A program made the translations under genes and the position numbers. A stretch of DNA of 64,000 nucleotides, taken from Azospirillum lipoferum 4B (GTDB lineage: Bacteria > Pseudomonadota > Alphaproteobacteria > Azospirillales > Azospirillaceae). Position 1 is the stretch's first letter. Each line of letters starts with the position of its first letter. The DNA lies in contig NC_016624.1 of assembly GCF_000283655.1 (NCBI RefSeq), positions 372,001 to 436,000 on the forward strand. Reading direction: 5' to 3'. Shown here piece after piece: positions 8,986 through 19,169 of the stretch. The notes below the pieces were generated by a model. That model ran no database searches, was not told the origin of the DNA, and saw only the letters and a program-made list of their open reading frames with translations.

Positions 8986-9117
8986 CCAAGCGGGTCTGTG
9001 TGCGCCGCAAAAATCGGCAGACGGTGCGGTCACCCCGCCGGGTGCTTCATACCTTCCGCCGGGTCATAGCCAGATGAATCAACCGCTCCGGCCCATTTTT
9101 CGGCAAAACCCATCCTT

Positions 9118-9133
9118 TGGCATGAGGCTTGCG
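9118..9133 (+). promoter_or_regulatory. Sigma-54 (RpoN) promoter candidate for nrtABC
   Basis: Plus strand TGGCAT-GAGGC-TTGCG keeps the invariant GG-N10-GC and five of six bases of the -24 element. It faces nrtA and would give a leader of about 270 bases. Together with the opposite sigma-54 promoter at 8848-8863 it makes the intergenic region a divergent nitrogen-control region. Confidence 0.6.
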
Positions 9134-9200
9134 AAGAGGGAGGCCAGAGACGCGCCAACGACGGTGCGTGCATCCCAAGCGTCCAATGATGGGCCAGCCC

Positions 9201-9250
9201 CGGCAGTGTTGCCGACCCCGGTATCGACGGGCCTTTCAACAAGGCTTTTC
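9201..9250 (+). other. Leader stem-loops before nrtA, second with U-tract
   Basis: Two small hairpins lie in the predicted nrtA leader: CGGCA-GTGT-TGCCG (9201-9214) and GCCTT-TCAAC-AAGGC (9231-9245), the second followed by TTTT (9246-9249). The arrangement resembles the nirB leader but the stems are short, so this is only a weak candidate for a coordinated attenuator. The rest of 9134-9414 shows nothing clear. Confidence 0.35.
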
Positions 9251-9414
9251 CGGTCGATCCCGCTGGACGCTTTCGATGGCCAAGGTGCTCCACCACCATC
9301 TGCCCGAAAAACAGCCAGTCCGGGATTTGCCCATAAAATCGACACCCAAAATCGTCGATACCGGTGTCGCCCCACCCGACCGCTGGTCCGGATTTCAGAG
9401 ATGGAGCAACCGAC

Positions 9415-10806
9415 GTGGCCCAAACCTCCCACACCCTTAGCCGCCTTCTCGCATCCGCCGCTGCAGTCATCGCCCTGACCGCAGGCGTCTCTGCCATCGC
9501 CGCCCCGCTCGACGTGGAGAAGGACCAGCTGAAGCTCGGCTTCATCAAGCTGACCGACATGGCGCCGCTCGCCATCGCCGCCGAAAAGGGCTTCTTCGAG
9601 GATGAAGGCCTGTCGGTGACGCTGGAGCCGCAGGCGAACTGGAAGGTCCTGCTCGACCGCGTGATCTCCGGCGAGCTGGACGGCGCCCACATGCTGGCCG
9701 GCCAGCCGCTGGGCGCCACCATCGGCTTCGGCACCAAGGCGCACATCGTCACCGCCTTTTCCATGGACCTGAACGGCAACGGCATCACGCTGTCGAACGA
9801 CGTCTGGCAGAAGATGAAGGCCAATGTGCCGAAGGGCGCGGACGGCAAGCCGGTCCACCCGATCAAGGCCGACGCGCTGAAGCCGGTGATCGCCCAGTAC
9901 AAGGCCGAGGGCAAGCCCTTCAACATGGGCATGGTCTTCCCGGTCTCGACCCACAATTACGAGCTGCGTTACTGGCTGGCGTCGGGCGGGATCAACCCCG
10001 GCTTCTACAGCCCGACCGACGTGTCGGGCCAGATCGGCGCCGACGCGCTTCTCTCCGTCACCCCGCCGCCGCAGATGCCGGCGACGCTGGAGGCCGGCAC
10101 CATCTACGGCTACAGCGTGGGCGAGCCGTGGAACCAGCAGGCGGTGATGAAGGGCATCGGCGTCCCCGTCATCACCGACACCGAGATCTGGAAGAACAAT
10201 CCCGAGAAGGTCTTCGGCGTCACCGACGACTGGGCAAAGAAAAACCCCAAGACCCATCTGGCCGTCGTCAAGGCGCTGATCCGCGCCGCCCAGTGGCTGG
10301 ACGAGAACAACAACGCCAACCGCGCCGAAGCGGTGAAGATCCTGGCCAAGCCCGAATATGTCGGCGCCGACGCCAAGGTCATCGCCAATTCGATGACCGG
10401 CACCTTCGAGTATGAAAAGGGCGACAAGCGCGACGTTCCCGACTTCAACGTCTTCTTCCGCTACAACGCCACCTATCCCTTCTATTCCGACGCCGTCTGG
10501 TACCTGACCCAGATGCGCCGCTGGGGCCAGATCGCCGAGGCCAAGCCGGATGCCTGGTACGACGAGACCGCGCGCAAGGTCTACAAGCCCGACGTCTATC
10601 TCCAGGCCGCCAAGCTGCTGGTCGAGGAAGGCAAGTCGAAAGAGGCCGATTTCCCGTGGAAGAGCGACGGCTACAAGCCGGTCGACAACGGCTTCATCGA
10701 CGGCATCCCCTATGACGGCCGCAAGCCGAACGACTACCTCGCCAAGCAGCCCATCGGCCTGAAGGGCGACCAGAAGGTCGAGGGCGGTCAGGTGGTTGGG
10801 GGCTGA
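9415..10806 (+). CDS. nrtA: Nitrate ABC transporter periplasmic binding protein (NrtA/CmpA family)
   Basis: 463 aa. Binds nitrate (possibly nitrite) in the periplasm and delivers it to NrtB. The N-terminus is a Sec signal peptide with a hydrophobic core and a likely cleavage after SAIA. The mature part has the NrtA/CmpA pattern ([21 protein letters not shown], then [15 protein letters not shown] and [19 protein letters not shown]). Start is GTG at 9415 with GGAG 8 bases upstream; no in-frame ATG fits the signal peptide. The related cytosolic sensor NasS is unlikely because of the signal peptide. First gene of nrtA-nrtB-nrtCD; 218 bp with strong hairpins separate it from nrtB. Confidence 0.93.
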   Translation: MAQTSHTLSRLLASAAAVIALTAGVSAIAAPLDVEKDQLKLGFIKLTDMAPLAIAAEKGFFEDEGLSVTLEPQANWKVLLDRVISGELDGAHMLAGQPLGATIGFGTKAHIVTAFSMDLNGNGITLSNDVWQKMKANVPKGADGKPVHPIKADALKPVIAQYKAEGKPFNMGMVFPVSTHNYELRYWLASGGINPGFYSPTDVSGQIGADALLSVTPPPQMPATLEAGTIYGYSVGEPWNQQAVMKGIGVPVITDTEIWKNNPEKVFGVTDDWAKKNPKTHLAVVKALIRAAQWLDENNNANRAEAVKILAKPEYVGADAKVIANSMTGTFEYEKGDKRDVPDFNVFFRYNATYPFYSDAVWYLTQMRRWGQIAEAKPDAWYDETARKVYKPDVYLQAAKLLVEEGKSKEADFPWKSDGYKPVDNGFIDGIPYDGRKPNDYLAKQPIGLKGDQKVEGGQVVGG

Positions 10807-10811
10807 GCAGC

Positions 10812-11003
10812 ATTGCCCCCACCTGCCCAATCCTCCCTCTCCCCCGCTCACGCGCAAACGAAGTTTGCGCTGACGCGACAGGCGGACCCCTGGTCCGCCG
10901 AAAGCGGGGAGAGGGTCGGGGTGAGGGGGATCCGCTTCGAGGATCTCTTCGGCTGCGCCGAACCCCCTCATCCTAACCTTCTCCCCAGGGGGGAGAAGGG
11001 ACC
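10812..11003. repeat. Dispersed palindromic repeat, long subtype, after nrtA
   Basis: Nested stem-loops follow the nrtA stop: GCGCAAAC-GAA-GTTTGCGC (10852-10870), GGCGGACC-CCT-GGTCCGCC (10881-10899), an outer CCCGCT/AGCGGG pairing, and flanking blocks of the type GGTCGGGGTGAGGGGG and CCCCCTCATCCTAACC that recur around 25711-25834. It would form a multibranched RNA between nrtA and nrtB. Confidence 0.75.
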
Positions 11004-11024
11004 TTGCCGAAGGGACACCCCGCC

Positions 11025-12104
11025 ATGACCAGCCTGACCGACACCTCCGCCGACCTCGCCCGCGCCCAGCGCAAGGCCCGCCGCACCCACACCCTGAACC
11101 GCATCTCCTCCGCCCTGAACACCGTCGGCCTCGGCTGGCTGGCGCCGCTGCTGCGGCTTGCCGCCGGCGAGAATCCGCGCCAGCAGGGCCTTGAGCTGTG
11201 GCGCCAGATGGGCATTCCGCTGACCGCCATCCTGCTGTTCCTCGCCGCCTGGGGCTGGGCCGCCCCGCAGGTGCAGACCAGCCTCGGCGCCATCCCCGGC
11301 CCGGCCCAGGTGTGGGAGCAGGCGACGAACCTCTACGCCGACCACAAGGCCGAACGCGCCAAGGAAGCCGCCTTCTACGACCGGCAGGCCAAGCGCAACG
11401 CCGAGATCCTGGCGAAGGACCCGGCGGCGGAGGTCAAGACCCGCCCCTATGCCGGCAAGCCGACCTACCTCGACCAGATCGTCACCAGCCTGAAGACCGT
11501 CTTCACCGGCTTCCTGCTGGGCGCGCTGGTGGCGGTGCCGCTGGGCGTGGCGAGCGGCCTGTCGCCGACCGTCAACGCCGCGATCAACCCGCTGATCCAG
11601 ATCTTCAAGCCGGTGTCGCCGCTGGCCTGGCTGCCGCTGGTCACCATGGTGGTCAGCGCCACCGTGTCGGGCAACGACCCGCTGTTCGAGAAGTCGTTCC
11701 TGACCTCCGCCATCACCGTCACGCTGTGTTCGCTGTGGCCGACGCTGATCAACACGGCGGTCGGCGTGTCCTCCATCGACCGCGACCTGATGAATGTCGG
11801 CAAGGTGCTGCAGCTGTCCGGCTTCACCATGGTGCGCCGCCTCGTCCTGCCCTCGGCCCTGCCCTACATCTTCACCGGGCTGCGGCTGTCGCTGGGCGTG
11901 GGCTGGATGGTGCTGATCGCCGCGGAGATGCTGGCCCAGAACCCCGGCCTCGGCAAATTCGTCTGGGACGAGTTCCAGAACGGCTCCTCCAACTCGCTCG
12001 CCAAGATCATGGTGGCGGTCTTCACCATCGGCCTGATCGGCTTCCTGCTCGACCGCGTGATGCTGGCGCTGCAATCCGCCGTCAGCCACAGCCCCGCCCG
12101 CTAA
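11025..12104 (+). CDS. nrtB: Nitrate ABC transporter permease
   Basis: 359 aa inner-membrane permease. A first membrane segment lies around residues 65-85, a soluble charged insert at about 100-145, then a BPD_transp_1 core with several transmembrane helices. The EAA-type coupling loop reads [19 protein letters not shown] followed by [18 protein letters not shown], typical of NrtB/SsuC/TauC permeases. Start at ATG 11025 preferred; an upstream TTG at 11004 is possible. Stop is 11 bases before the ATPase start, which has a strong AAGGAG. Confidence 0.93.
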   Translation: MTSLTDTSADLARAQRKARRTHTLNRISSALNTVGLGWLAPLLRLAAGENPRQQGLELWRQMGIPLTAILLFLAAWGWAAPQVQTSLGAIPGPAQVWEQATNLYADHKAERAKEAAFYDRQAKRNAEILAKDPAAEVKTRPYAGKPTYLDQIVTSLKTVFTGFLLGALVAVPLGVASGLSPTVNAAINPLIQIFKPVSPLAWLPLVTMVVSATVSGNDPLFEKSFLTSAITVTLCSLWPTLINTAVGVSSIDRDLMNVGKVLQLSGFTMVRRLVLPSALPYIFTGLRLSLGVGWMVLIAAEMLAQNPGLGKFVWDEFQNGSSNSLAKIMVAVFTIGLIGFLLDRVMLALQSAVSHSPAR

Positions 12105-12115
12105 GGAGACCAGCC

Positions 12116-13780
12116 ATGGCGATCCTGGACCTGAAGGGTGTGTCGAAGTCCTATGGCGGTACGCAGGTGCTGCGCGACATCGACCTGTCGATCGAAGAGG
12201 GCGAGTTCGTCGCCATCGTCGGCTTCTCCGGCTCCGGCAAGTCGACGCTGATCAACCTGATCGCCGGGCTGGCGATGCCGGACGCCGGCGAGGTGCTCTA
12301 TCGCGGCAAGCCGGTGACCGGCCCCGGCCCGGAGCGCGGTCTGGTCTTCCAGTCCTATTCGCTGATGCCCTGGCTCAGCGTGAAGGAAAACGTCGCGCTG
12401 GCCGTCGACGCCGTCCACAAGGCCAAGCCGTCGGCCGAGCGCGGCGTGCTGACCCGCCGGGCGGTGGAGACGGTCGGCCTCGGCCACGCCACCGACCGCC
12501 GGCCGAAGGAGCTGTCGGGCGGCATGCGCCAGCGCGTCGGCTTCGCCCGCGCGCTGGCCATGAGCCCGGAGATGCTGCTGCTGGACGAGCCGCTCTCCGC
12601 TCTCGACGCGCTGACCCGCGCCAAGCTGCAGGACGAGATCGAGGCGATCTGGCGCAAGGACCGCAAGACCGTCATCCTCATCACCAACGATGTGGACGAG
12701 GCGATCCTGCTGGCCGACCGCATCATCCCGCTGACCCCCGGTCCGAACGCCACGCTCGGCCCCGCCTTCACCGTCGATCTGCCACGCCCGCGCGACCGCA
12801 CCGCCGTCAACCATGACGAGGATTTCAAGCGCCTGCGCGCCGAGATCACCGCGTACCTGATGAAAGTCGGCGTCGCCCGCGGCACCGGCGGCGATGACGG
12901 CCTCACCCTGCCCGACGTGAAGCCGATCACCGCCTCGCCCCCGCCCAAGGCCTATATCGAGGCGATGGGCGGGCGCGGTATGGAGGACCGCTATCTCGAA
13001 TTCACCCGCCTGACCAAGACCTTCGCCACGCCGAAGGGGCCGCTGACCGTGGTGGACGGCTTCGATTTGAAGATGCGCAAGGGGGAGTTCGTCTCGCTGA
13101 TCGGCCATTCCGGCTGCGGCAAGTCCACCGTGCTGTCGATGGTCGCCGGCCTTGCCGACATCACCAGCGGCGGCATCATCCTGGATGGCAAGGAGGTGGA
13201 CGGCGCCGGTCCCGACCGCGCCGTGGTGTTCCAGGCCCCCAGCCTGTTCCCCTGGCTGACCGCCTATGAAAACGTCATGCTCGGCGTCGACCGCGTCTTC
13301 CCCCATGCGAACAAGGGCGAGCGCGCCGACATCGCCCGCTATTACCTCGCCCGCGTCGGACTCGGCGACAGCATGGACAAGAAGGCGGCGGAGCTGTCCA
13401 ACGGCATGAAGCAGCGCGTCGGCATCGCCCGCGCCTTCGCCCTGTCGCCCAAGCTCCTGCTGCTCGACGAGCCCTTCGGTATGCTCGACAGCCTGACCCG
13501 CTGGGAGTTGCAGGAGGTGCTGATGGAGGTGTGGGCGCGCACCAAGGTGACGGCGGTCTGTGTCACCCACGACGTGGACGAGGCGCTGTTGCTGGCCGAC
13601 CGGGTGGTGATGATGACCAACGGCCCCAACGCCAAAATCGGCCATGTCCTGACCGTCGACATCCCCCACCCGCGCACCCGGCAGGCCCTGCTGGAGCACC
13701 CGCGCTATTACGACTACCGCGAGGAGCTGCTGAACTTCCTGGAAGGCGGCCATGCCGGAGTGCCGAAGAAGGCGGCCTGA
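12116..13780 (+). CDS. nrtC: Nitrate ABC transporter ATPase, two nucleotide-binding domains in one chain
   Basis: 554 aa holding two complete ABC ATPase domains (about 1-265 and 295-554) joined by a Pro-rich linker. Domain 1: Walker [10 protein letters not shown], signature LSGGMRQR, Walker B LLLDEP, but ITNDVDE where the switch histidine (THD) is expected. Domain 2: Walker [10 protein letters not shown], signature LSNGMKQR, Walker B LLLDEP, and an intact VTHDVDE. NrtC and NrtD are usually separate proteins, and cyanobacterial NrtC instead carries a binding-protein-like C-terminus. Here both NBDs for the NrtB dimer are fused and functionally asymmetric. Start at 12116 follows AAGGAGAC. Ends with the strong terminator at 13822-13857. 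Confidence 0.92.
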   Translation: MAILDLKGVSKSYGGTQVLRDIDLSIEEGEFVAIVGFSGSGKSTLINLIAGLAMPDAGEVLYRGKPVTGPGPERGLVFQSYSLMPWLSVKENVALAVDAVHKAKPSAERGVLTRRAVETVGLGHATDRRPKELSGGMRQRVGFARALAMSPEMLLLDEPLSALDALTRAKLQDEIEAIWRKDRKTVILITNDVDEAILLADRIIPLTPGPNATLGPAFTVDLPRPRDRTAVNHDEDFKRLRAEITAYLMKVGVARGTGGDDGLTLPDVKPITASPPPKAYIEAMGGRGMEDRYLEFTRLTKTFATPKGPLTVVDGFDLKMRKGEFVSLIGHSGCGKSTVLSMVAGLADITSGGIILDGKEVDGAGPDRAVVFQAPSLFPWLTAYENVMLGVDRVFPHANKGERADIARYYLARVGLGDSMDKKAAELSNGMKQRVGIARAFALSPKLLLLDEPFGMLDSLTRWELQEVLMEVWARTKVTAVCVTHDVDEALLLADRVVMMTNGPNAKIGHVLTVDIPHPRTRQALLEHPRYYDYREELLNFLEGGHAGVPKKAA

Positions 13781-13821
13781 GCCGCTTCCATCTTCCGGAA
13801 ATCCCACCGAATAGGCATTGG

Positions 13822-13857
13822 ACAAGCTGGCCCCGCGGGGCCAGCTTGTTGTTTTTC
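13822..13857 (+). terminator. Rho-independent terminator of nrtABC
   Basis: A perfect 14-bp inverted repeat (ACAAGCTGGCCCCG at 13822-13835 and its complement at 13836-13849) is followed by TGTTTTTC. It lies 42 bases after the transporter ATPase stop and just before the aldo/keto reductase gene, so the latter needs its own start or read-through. Confidence 0.88.
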
Positions 13858-13881
13858 GGGATGACGGACGAGGGATCGAAG

Positions 13882-14718
13882 ATGAAGCGCGTGACCCTGC
13901 CGGACGGCTCCGACGTTCCGGCTCTCGGCCAGGGCACCTGGATGATGGCGGAGGGGCGCGGCGACCGTGCCGCGGAGATCGCCGCCATCCGGGCCGGCAT
14001 CGACCACGGCATGACCCTGATCGACACCGCCGAGATGTACGGCGACGGCGCCTCGGAGGAGCTGGTGGGCGAGGCCATCGCCGGCCGGCGCGACGGGCTG
14101 TTCATCGTCACCAAGGTTCTGCCCAGCAATGCCTCGCGCATCGGCACGGTGAAGGCCTGTGAGCGCAGCCTGAAGCGGCTGAAGATCGACCGCATCGACC
14201 TCTACCTGCTGCACTGGCGCGGCGGCGTGCCGCTGGAGGAGACGGTCGAGGCGTTCGAGCTGCTGCGCGAGGCCGGCAAGATCGCCCGCTGGGGCGTGTC
14301 GAACTTCGACGTCGACGACCTGGAGGAGTTGGCGGAGGTCACCGACCTGCACGGTTGCGCCGTCAATCAGGTGCTCTACAACCCCGAACACCGGGGCATC
14401 GAATATGATTTGCTGCCCTTCCAGCACACTGCGCGCATGCCGGTGATGGCCTATTCCCCCATCGGCCAGGGCGGCCGCCTGCTGCGCTCCCCCGCATTGC
14501 TGGCGGTGGCGAAGCGGCACGGCACGACCCCGGCCCAGGTGGCGCTGGCCTGGGCGTTGCGCCAGCAGGGCGTGATCGCCATTCCCAAGGCCGGAACCAC
14601 GGCGCACGTCCTCCAAAACGCTGTAGCCGTCAAGCTGACCCTGACCGGGGAGGACATCGCGGAGATCGACAGGGCCTTCCCGCCGCCGAAGCGCAAGCAG
14701 CCGCTGGCGATGATCTGA
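13882..14718 (+). CDS. yeaE: Aldo/keto reductase, YeaE-like
   Basis: 278 aa NADPH-dependent aldehyde/ketone reductase of the AKR superfamily. The catalytic tetrad is visible: Asp and Tyr in [11 protein letters not shown], Lys in IVTKVLP, His in LYLLHWRGG. The phosphate-binding C-terminal region ([15 protein letters not shown]) and the [10 protein letters not shown] and [11 protein letters not shown] motifs resemble E. coli YeaE, a methylglyoxal reductase. ATG 13882 with GAGGGA six bases upstream is preferred to ATG 13861, which abuts the nrt terminator. Convergent with the SNF2 helicase, 25 bases between stops. Physiological substrate not determinable. Confidence 0.85.
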   Translation: MKRVTLPDGSDVPALGQGTWMMAEGRGDRAAEIAAIRAGIDHGMTLIDTAEMYGDGASEELVGEAIAGRRDGLFIVTKVLPSNASRIGTVKACERSLKRLKIDRIDLYLLHWRGGVPLEETVEAFELLREAGKIARWGVSNFDVDDLEELAEVTDLHGCAVNQVLYNPEHRGIEYDLLPFQHTARMPVMAYSPIGQGGRLLRSPALLAVAKRHGTTPAQVALAWALRQQGVIAIPKAGTTAHVLQNAVAVKLTLTGEDIAEIDRAFPPPKRKQPLAMI

Positions 14719-14743
14719 CGGCGGGCATCCTCACCCGCCGTCC

Positions 14744-17700
14744 TCACCCGTCGATCGGCGCCAGCAGGAAATCCAGATCGTCGGCGGTCAGCAGATCCTC
14801 CGCCGTCCGGTCCTGGTCGTAGACCGCTTCGCCCAGCCGGCGCTTGCGCTCCTGAAGCTGGACCATGCGTTCCTCCACCGTGCCGGCGGTGACCAGCTTG
14901 TAGACGAAGACGGGCTTGTCCTGGCCGATGCGGTGGGCGCGGTCGGTCGCCTGGTCCTCCACCGCCGGGTTCCACCACGGGTCGTAATGGATCACCGTGT
15001 CAGCGGCGGTCAGGTTCAGCCCGGTGCCGCCGGCCTTCAGGCTGATGAGGAACAGCGGCACCTCGCCGGCCTGGAAGCGCCTGACCGGCGTCTCGCGGTC
15101 CCTGGTGTCGCCGGTCAGCTCGACGAAGGGGATGGCGAGCCGGTCCAGCTCCGGCCGGATCAGGTCGAACATCGAGGTGAACTGCGAGAACAGCAGGATG
15201 CGCCGACCATCGGCCAGCAGCTCCGGCAGCATCTCCAGAAGCCGGTCCAGCTTGGCCGAGGACGCACCCTTCGCCACGCGCTTGCGGGCACTCTCCAGCT
15301 TCACCAGCCGCGGGTCGCAGCAGACCTGCCGCAGCTTCAGCAGCGCGTCGAGGATGGTGATGTGGCTGCGCGCCAGCCCCTTGCGCGCCACCTCCTCGCG
15401 CACGCGCCTGTCCATGGTCAGGCGGATGGTCTCATAAAGGTCGCGCTGGCTGTCGCCAGGCTCCACCGTCTCGACGATCTCGGTCTTCGGCGGCAGTTCC
15501 GAGGCCACCTGCTCCTTGGTCCGGCGCAGCAGGAAGGGGCGGACCCGGCGGGCCAGCACGCGCTGGCGCTCGGCGTCGCCATGCTTCTCGATGGGGGTGC
15601 GGAAGAGCCGGCGGAAGCCGGTGCGGTCGCCGAACAGCGAGGGCATGCTGACCGCGAACAGCGCCCACAGCTCGTCCAGATTGTTCTCCACCGGGGTGCC
15701 GGTCAGGCACAGGCGCTGGCGCGCCTCCAGGGCCTGCGCCGCCTTGTAGGACTGGCCGGCGGGGTTCTTCAGATACTGCGCCTCGTCGAAGATCGCCATG
15801 TGCCAGGGCTGGGCCGTCAACACCTCGCGGTCGCGCGGCAGCAGCGCATAGGAGGTCACGACCAGATCCTGGTCGGCCAGCGACCCATGGGCCTCCTTGC
15901 GCTGCGGCCCGTGCAGAATCACCGTGCGCAGGGTCGGGGCGAAGCGCTGGACCTCCGCCCGCCAGTTGCCGAGCACGCTGGTCGGCGCGATCAGCAGGCT
16001 CGGCCGGTCGAGCCGACCCGCCTCCTTCTCCGCCATCAGGTGGGCCAGCGCCTGCAGGGTCTTCCCCAGCCCCATGTCGTCGGCCAGGATGCCGCCGAAG
16101 CCATGGGCGCCCAGGAACTGCAGCCAGTCGAGCCCCGCCTGCTGGTATGGGCGAAGGGTGGCGTGCAGCCCCTGCGGCGGCGCCACCGCCGGCACGCCGC
16201 CCGCCTCGCGCAGGGCCCTGGCCATCGCGCGCACGGCGTCGGCGCCCAGCAGCGGAATGCCCGCCGCCGCCGCCGCATCCTCCAGCGCCGACAGGTCGCC
16301 CAGATGGGAGCGGCCGATCCGCAGTTCCCCGCCGCCGGGCTGCAGGCCGAACAGCTCCATCAGCACGCCGATCATCGGCTTCAGCCGCTCCACCTCCAGC
16401 GGGATGTAGCGGCTGTCGTCGATCCGCACGAACATCGTCCCGGACGGAGCCAACTGCTCCAGCACCGCTTCCAGGCCCGGCGTCCCCCCGTCCGCCCCGT
16501 CATTCTCCCGGCCGTCGTCGTCCAGGAATTCCTCACCGATCAGGTACGGATCGATCCGGGCGAGCGCATCGATCACCTCGCGCAGGATCGGCAGCAGGTC
16601 GATCCGCTGCCCGCCGATATCGACACCCAGCGACAGGCTGAACCAGTCGATGCCGGAGCCGTCCCCGACCTCGAACGCCCAATCCTTCGGCGCCTCCAGA
16701 ACCTCGAAGGGAAATTTCGGATCGACGTCGACGGTCCAGCCGGCAGCCTTCAGTTCGGGCAGCACAGAATGGCAGAAGGCCAGCCAGATCGACCGCTCGT
16801 CGAACTCGTCGCCGGGCGCGGCGAACAGCTCATCCCGGACCAGCGGGCCGCCGCCGACGCTGAGCGGCAAAGGCGGCAGGTCGAGGCCGGCGTCCTTCAG
16901 TCGCTTGACCGCCTTCTTCTCCTCCGCCGGACGCCGCTCGGCGGTGACGAGGATGCCGTCCTCCATCCATTGCAGCGGCGGCCCGCCCCGCTTCCAATGC
17001 AGGCGGGTGCCGGCATAGTCGAACTGCAGGTCGGCGACCGCGATTTCCGGAGCTGCCGTGATCCCATAAGGCGAGTAGCCATAGGCCGAAGGATGGAAGC
17101 CATACAGTCCCGCAGGCCGCGCCACCCCCAGCCGAAGCACCGGCCGGGGCAGGACGCGGCGGCGCTCCGCCCGAGCCGGGGGAACCGGCAGCACCGGCAG
17201 GCGGTCGCCGAGCCGCTCCGCTTCGGCCCGGAAGGCGGCGACCTCCCCCGGCGGCAGCGGCGGGGCCGCCAGCAGCGCGGCCGCGACGTGCGGAGACACC
17301 GCCGCCGCCTCGACCGGGCCGCAGGCGGCCTTTGCCGGATCGACATAGAGCAGCGGCACGGTCGGCAGCACGACCGGCGGCGGAGCATCGCCGGACGCCG
17401 GCTCTATCGCGACGGCGAAGCGCTGGTTGCCGGCGCCGTCGGTCTCCCAGCGCGGCGTGCCGGACAAGGCGTCGCCGGGACGCAGCGGCTCGCCGTTGCG
17501 GAAATCCTGCCAATAGAGCCGCCCGGTGCGCAGCATGCGCTCGATCAGCCAGGGAGCGGTGTCGGGCGGCAGCAGAAACCCTTGCGAAACGGTCTGTCCG
17601 TTGCGCGAAACCGCCTTCAGCAGTTCGTGGTCGGCCGGAGTGACGAACTTGGCCGTGGCCAGGGTGTTGAACTGATAGGAATCATACGATTTGTCGTCGT

Positions 17701-18283
17701 TGGAGAACTGGCCGTCCTTGCGCAGGGTGACGGACATGATGCGGAGCAGCAGACCCCGCTCGCCGGGTCGCGGCTCGCCGACATTCAGCACATAGAGCAG
17801 CCGCTTGCGCACCGTGTCGGCATACCGGTCCGCGCCGTCGCGCAAGGCCGCCGCCGTCAGCCGCGACAGCAGGTCCCGCACCGGCGCCGAAAGTCCGGGG
17901 TCCGCCGCAGCCGCCTGTTGCTGAACGGCGGCTGCGGTCCGCACCGGCAGCGGTGCCGGCGCCCGTACCGGCGGGGCGGGCGGCAGCCTGCGGGAACGCT
18001 CGTCCCAGGCCAGCATCGCCGCGACGACATGCTTGCAATTGTAGCCCACCGGACAGTCGCAGTTGCCGTCCAGTGCGCGCAGCACGCCGTGGACGAGTTC
18101 GACGACGATCTCCTGCCGATAAAGCGCACGCCCCGATCCCCGCACCGCCGAGGTCACGGTCCAGTCATCGCCGGCCCCACGTTCCGCCTCGACCTGCTTG
18201 ACGCGGCCGTCGCGCCAATATTGCCGGCCCCGCTCGAAAGCACCGGGCTCGGTCAGGCGGCGAAGGTCGGAAAGGTCGAACAC
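14744..18283 (-). CDS. SWIM zinc-finger SNF2 family helicase
   Basis: 1179 aa. An N-terminal SWIM zinc finger is formed by C75, C77, C83 and H85 (CDCPVGYNCKH). A long central region contains low-complexity Ala/Pro stretches and SNF2-accessory sequence. The C-terminal SF2 motor has motif I DDMGLGKTLQ, motif II DEAQ, GTPVENNLDELWALF, and motif VI RAHRIGQ. Such HepA/RapA-like bacterial SNF2 proteins translocate on DNA; the role is unknown. Start is GTG 18283 with AGGAG 9 bases upstream, directly before FDLSDLRRL; the frame is open further upstream but without family-like sequence. The 351 bp upstream to the tRNA cluster contain only the tRNA terminator. Confidence 0.9.
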   Translation of the reverse strand: MFDLSDLRRLTEPGAFERGRQYWRDGRVKQVEAERGAGDDWTVTSAVRGSGRALYRQEIVVELVHGVLRALDGNCDCPVGYNCKHVVAAMLAWDERSRRLPPAPPVRAPAPLPVRTAAAVQQQAAAADPGLSAPVRDLLSRLTAAALRDGADRYADTVRKRLLYVLNVGEPRPGERGLLLRIMSVTLRKDGQFSNDDKSYDSYQFNTLATAKFVTPADHELLKAVSRNGQTVSQGFLLPPDTAPWLIERMLRTGRLYWQDFRNGEPLRPGDALSGTPRWETDGAGNQRFAVAIEPASGDAPPPVVLPTVPLLYVDPAKAACGPVEAAAVSPHVAAALLAAPPLPPGEVAAFRAEAERLGDRLPVLPVPPARAERRRVLPRPVLRLGVARPAGLYGFHPSAYGYSPYGITAAPEIAVADLQFDYAGTRLHWKRGGPPLQWMEDGILVTAERRPAEEKKAVKRLKDAGLDLPPLPLSVGGGPLVRDELFAAPGDEFDERSIWLAFCHSVLPELKAAGWTVDVDPKFPFEVLEAPKDWAFEVGDGSGIDWFSLSLGVDIGGQRIDLLPILREVIDALARIDPYLIGEEFLDDDGRENDGADGGTPGLEAVLEQLAPSGTMFVRIDDSRYIPLEVERLKPMIGVLMELFGLQPGGGELRIGRSHLGDLSALEDAAAAAGIPLLGADAVRAMARALREAGGVPAVAPPQGLHATLRPYQQAGLDWLQFLGAHGFGGILADDMGLGKTLQALAHLMAEKEAGRLDRPSLLIAPTSVLGNWRAEVQRFAPTLRTVILHGPQRKEAHGSLADQDLVVTSYALLPRDREVLTAQPWHMAIFDEAQYLKNPAGQSYKAAQALEARQRLCLTGTPVENNLDELWALFAVSMPSLFGDRTGFRRLFRTPIEKHGDAERQRVLARRVRPFLLRRTKEQVASELPPKTEIVETVEPGDSQRDLYETIRLTMDRRVREEVARKGLARSHITILDALLKLRQVCCDPRLVKLESARKRVAKGASSAKLDRLLEMLPELLADGRRILLFSQFTSMFDLIRPELDRLAIPFVELTGDTRDRETPVRRFQAGEVPLFLISLKAGGTGLNLTAADTVIHYDPWWNPAVEDQATDRAHRIGQDKPVFVYKLVTAGTVEERMVQLQERKRRLGEAVYDQDRTAEDLLTADDLDFLLAPIDG

Positions 18284-18601
18284 GGGGCACGTCTCCTGTG
18301 GACCGCCGGGAGGTCTCCGGAACGGACGGGCGGCAGCTGGAAGTGGCGCATTATCGGCAGCCGGCCCCCCGGCCGCAAGCCGGGGCACGTCATTGCAAAC
18401 CGCACCAGGTTTCCGGAGGGACACGACCATCGGGAAGTCCTCGGCGATCACCCCGCCGCGGCTCATGCACTGGCCAGCCCCGTGCACCCGACCGCGCTTT
18501 CGCGCACCATGAATACAGGGCCAACGGGCTGGATGGAATGCGGCGGATTGCCGGGCGTCGACCATTCCGCAAGATGGCTCTTGCCAGGGCCCAAAATGGT
18601 C
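18284..18601. other. Intergenic stretch with no gene seen
   Basis: Between the SNF2 helicase start and the tRNA terminator. GC-rich, no convincing ORF with a ribosome binding site, no strong palindrome. The helicase promoter should lie here but no clear -35/-10 pair stands out. Confidence 0.5.
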
Positions 18602-18630
18602 GAGGCCCCAAGGGGTTGCCTTGGAGCCTC
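18594..18630 (-). terminator. Terminator of the tRNA operon
   Basis: Minus strand hairpin GAGGCTCCAAGG (18630-18619) pairing with CCTTGGGGCCTC (18613-18602), one T-G pair, loop CAACC, then GACCATTTTGGG. It starts about 5 bases after the tRNA-Val CCA end. The T-run is short and displaced, so efficiency is uncertain. Confidence 0.55.
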
Positions 18631-18635
18631 GTGAA

Positions 18636-18710
18636 TGGTGGTCCCGACTGGGATTGAACCAGTGACCCCTACGATGTCAACGTAGTGCTCTCCCGCTGAG
18701 CTACGAGACC
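18636..18710 (-). tRNA. tRNA-Val(GAC)
   Basis: 75 nt including an encoded CCA. Acceptor GGTCTCG pairs with CGGGACC (one T-G). Anticodon stem CTACG/CGTAG, loop TTGACAT, anticodon GAC. T-arm contains GGTTCAATCC. Last of five tRNA genes on this strand. Confidence 0.96.
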
Positions 18711-18739
18711 ACGGGAACCTGAAACTGTCGCTCCAGTAA

Positions 18740-18814
18740 TGGAGCGGGCGAAGGGATTCGAACCCTCGACCCCAACCTTGGCAAGGTTGTGCTCTACCCC
18801 TGAGCTACGCCCGC
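18740..18814 (-). tRNA. tRNA-Gly(GCC)
   Basis: 75 nt with encoded CCA. Acceptor GCGGGCG/CGCCCGC. Anticodon stem CAACC/GGTTG, loop TTGCCAA, anticodon GCC. T-arm GGTTCGAATCC. 29 bases before tRNA-Val in transcript order. Confidence 0.96.
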
Positions 18815-18818
18815 AAAG

Positions 18819-18895
<77 letters not shown>

Positions 18896-18968
18896 GCTGA
18901 GGAGCGGCGCCTTTTACAAGACATCACCCCGATAGACAAGACCTAAACTCTACCCAAACCTTCAGAAG

Positions 18969-19044
<76 letters not shown>

Positions 19045-19082
19045 ACTATACTTCTGCTACCCTTCACCAACACTTGGAGTGT

Positions 19083-19169
19083 TGGTGCGCTTGGAGGGAC
19101 TCGAACCCCCACGGCCTTTCAGCCACTAGGACCTGAACCTAGCGCGTCTACCAATTCCGCCACAAGCGC
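19083..19169 (-). tRNA. tRNA-Leu(CAG)
   Basis: 87 nt with a class II long variable arm (TGGCTGAAAGGCCGT) and encoded CCA. Acceptor GCGCTTG/CAAGCGC. Anticodon stem CTAGG/CCTAG, loop TTCAGGT, anticodon CAG. First gene of the cluster. The 74 bp to the phospholipase gene stop must hold the promoter; a weak TTGCGG-N17-TACATA pair (minus strand, near 19204-19232) with a GC-rich discriminator is the best candidate. Confidence 0.95.

Noticed and set aside
14933-18634. Long plus-strand open frame opposite the SNF2 helicase
   Set aside because: Same reason: the minus strand has intact helicase motifs, the plus frame has none and no ribosome binding site.
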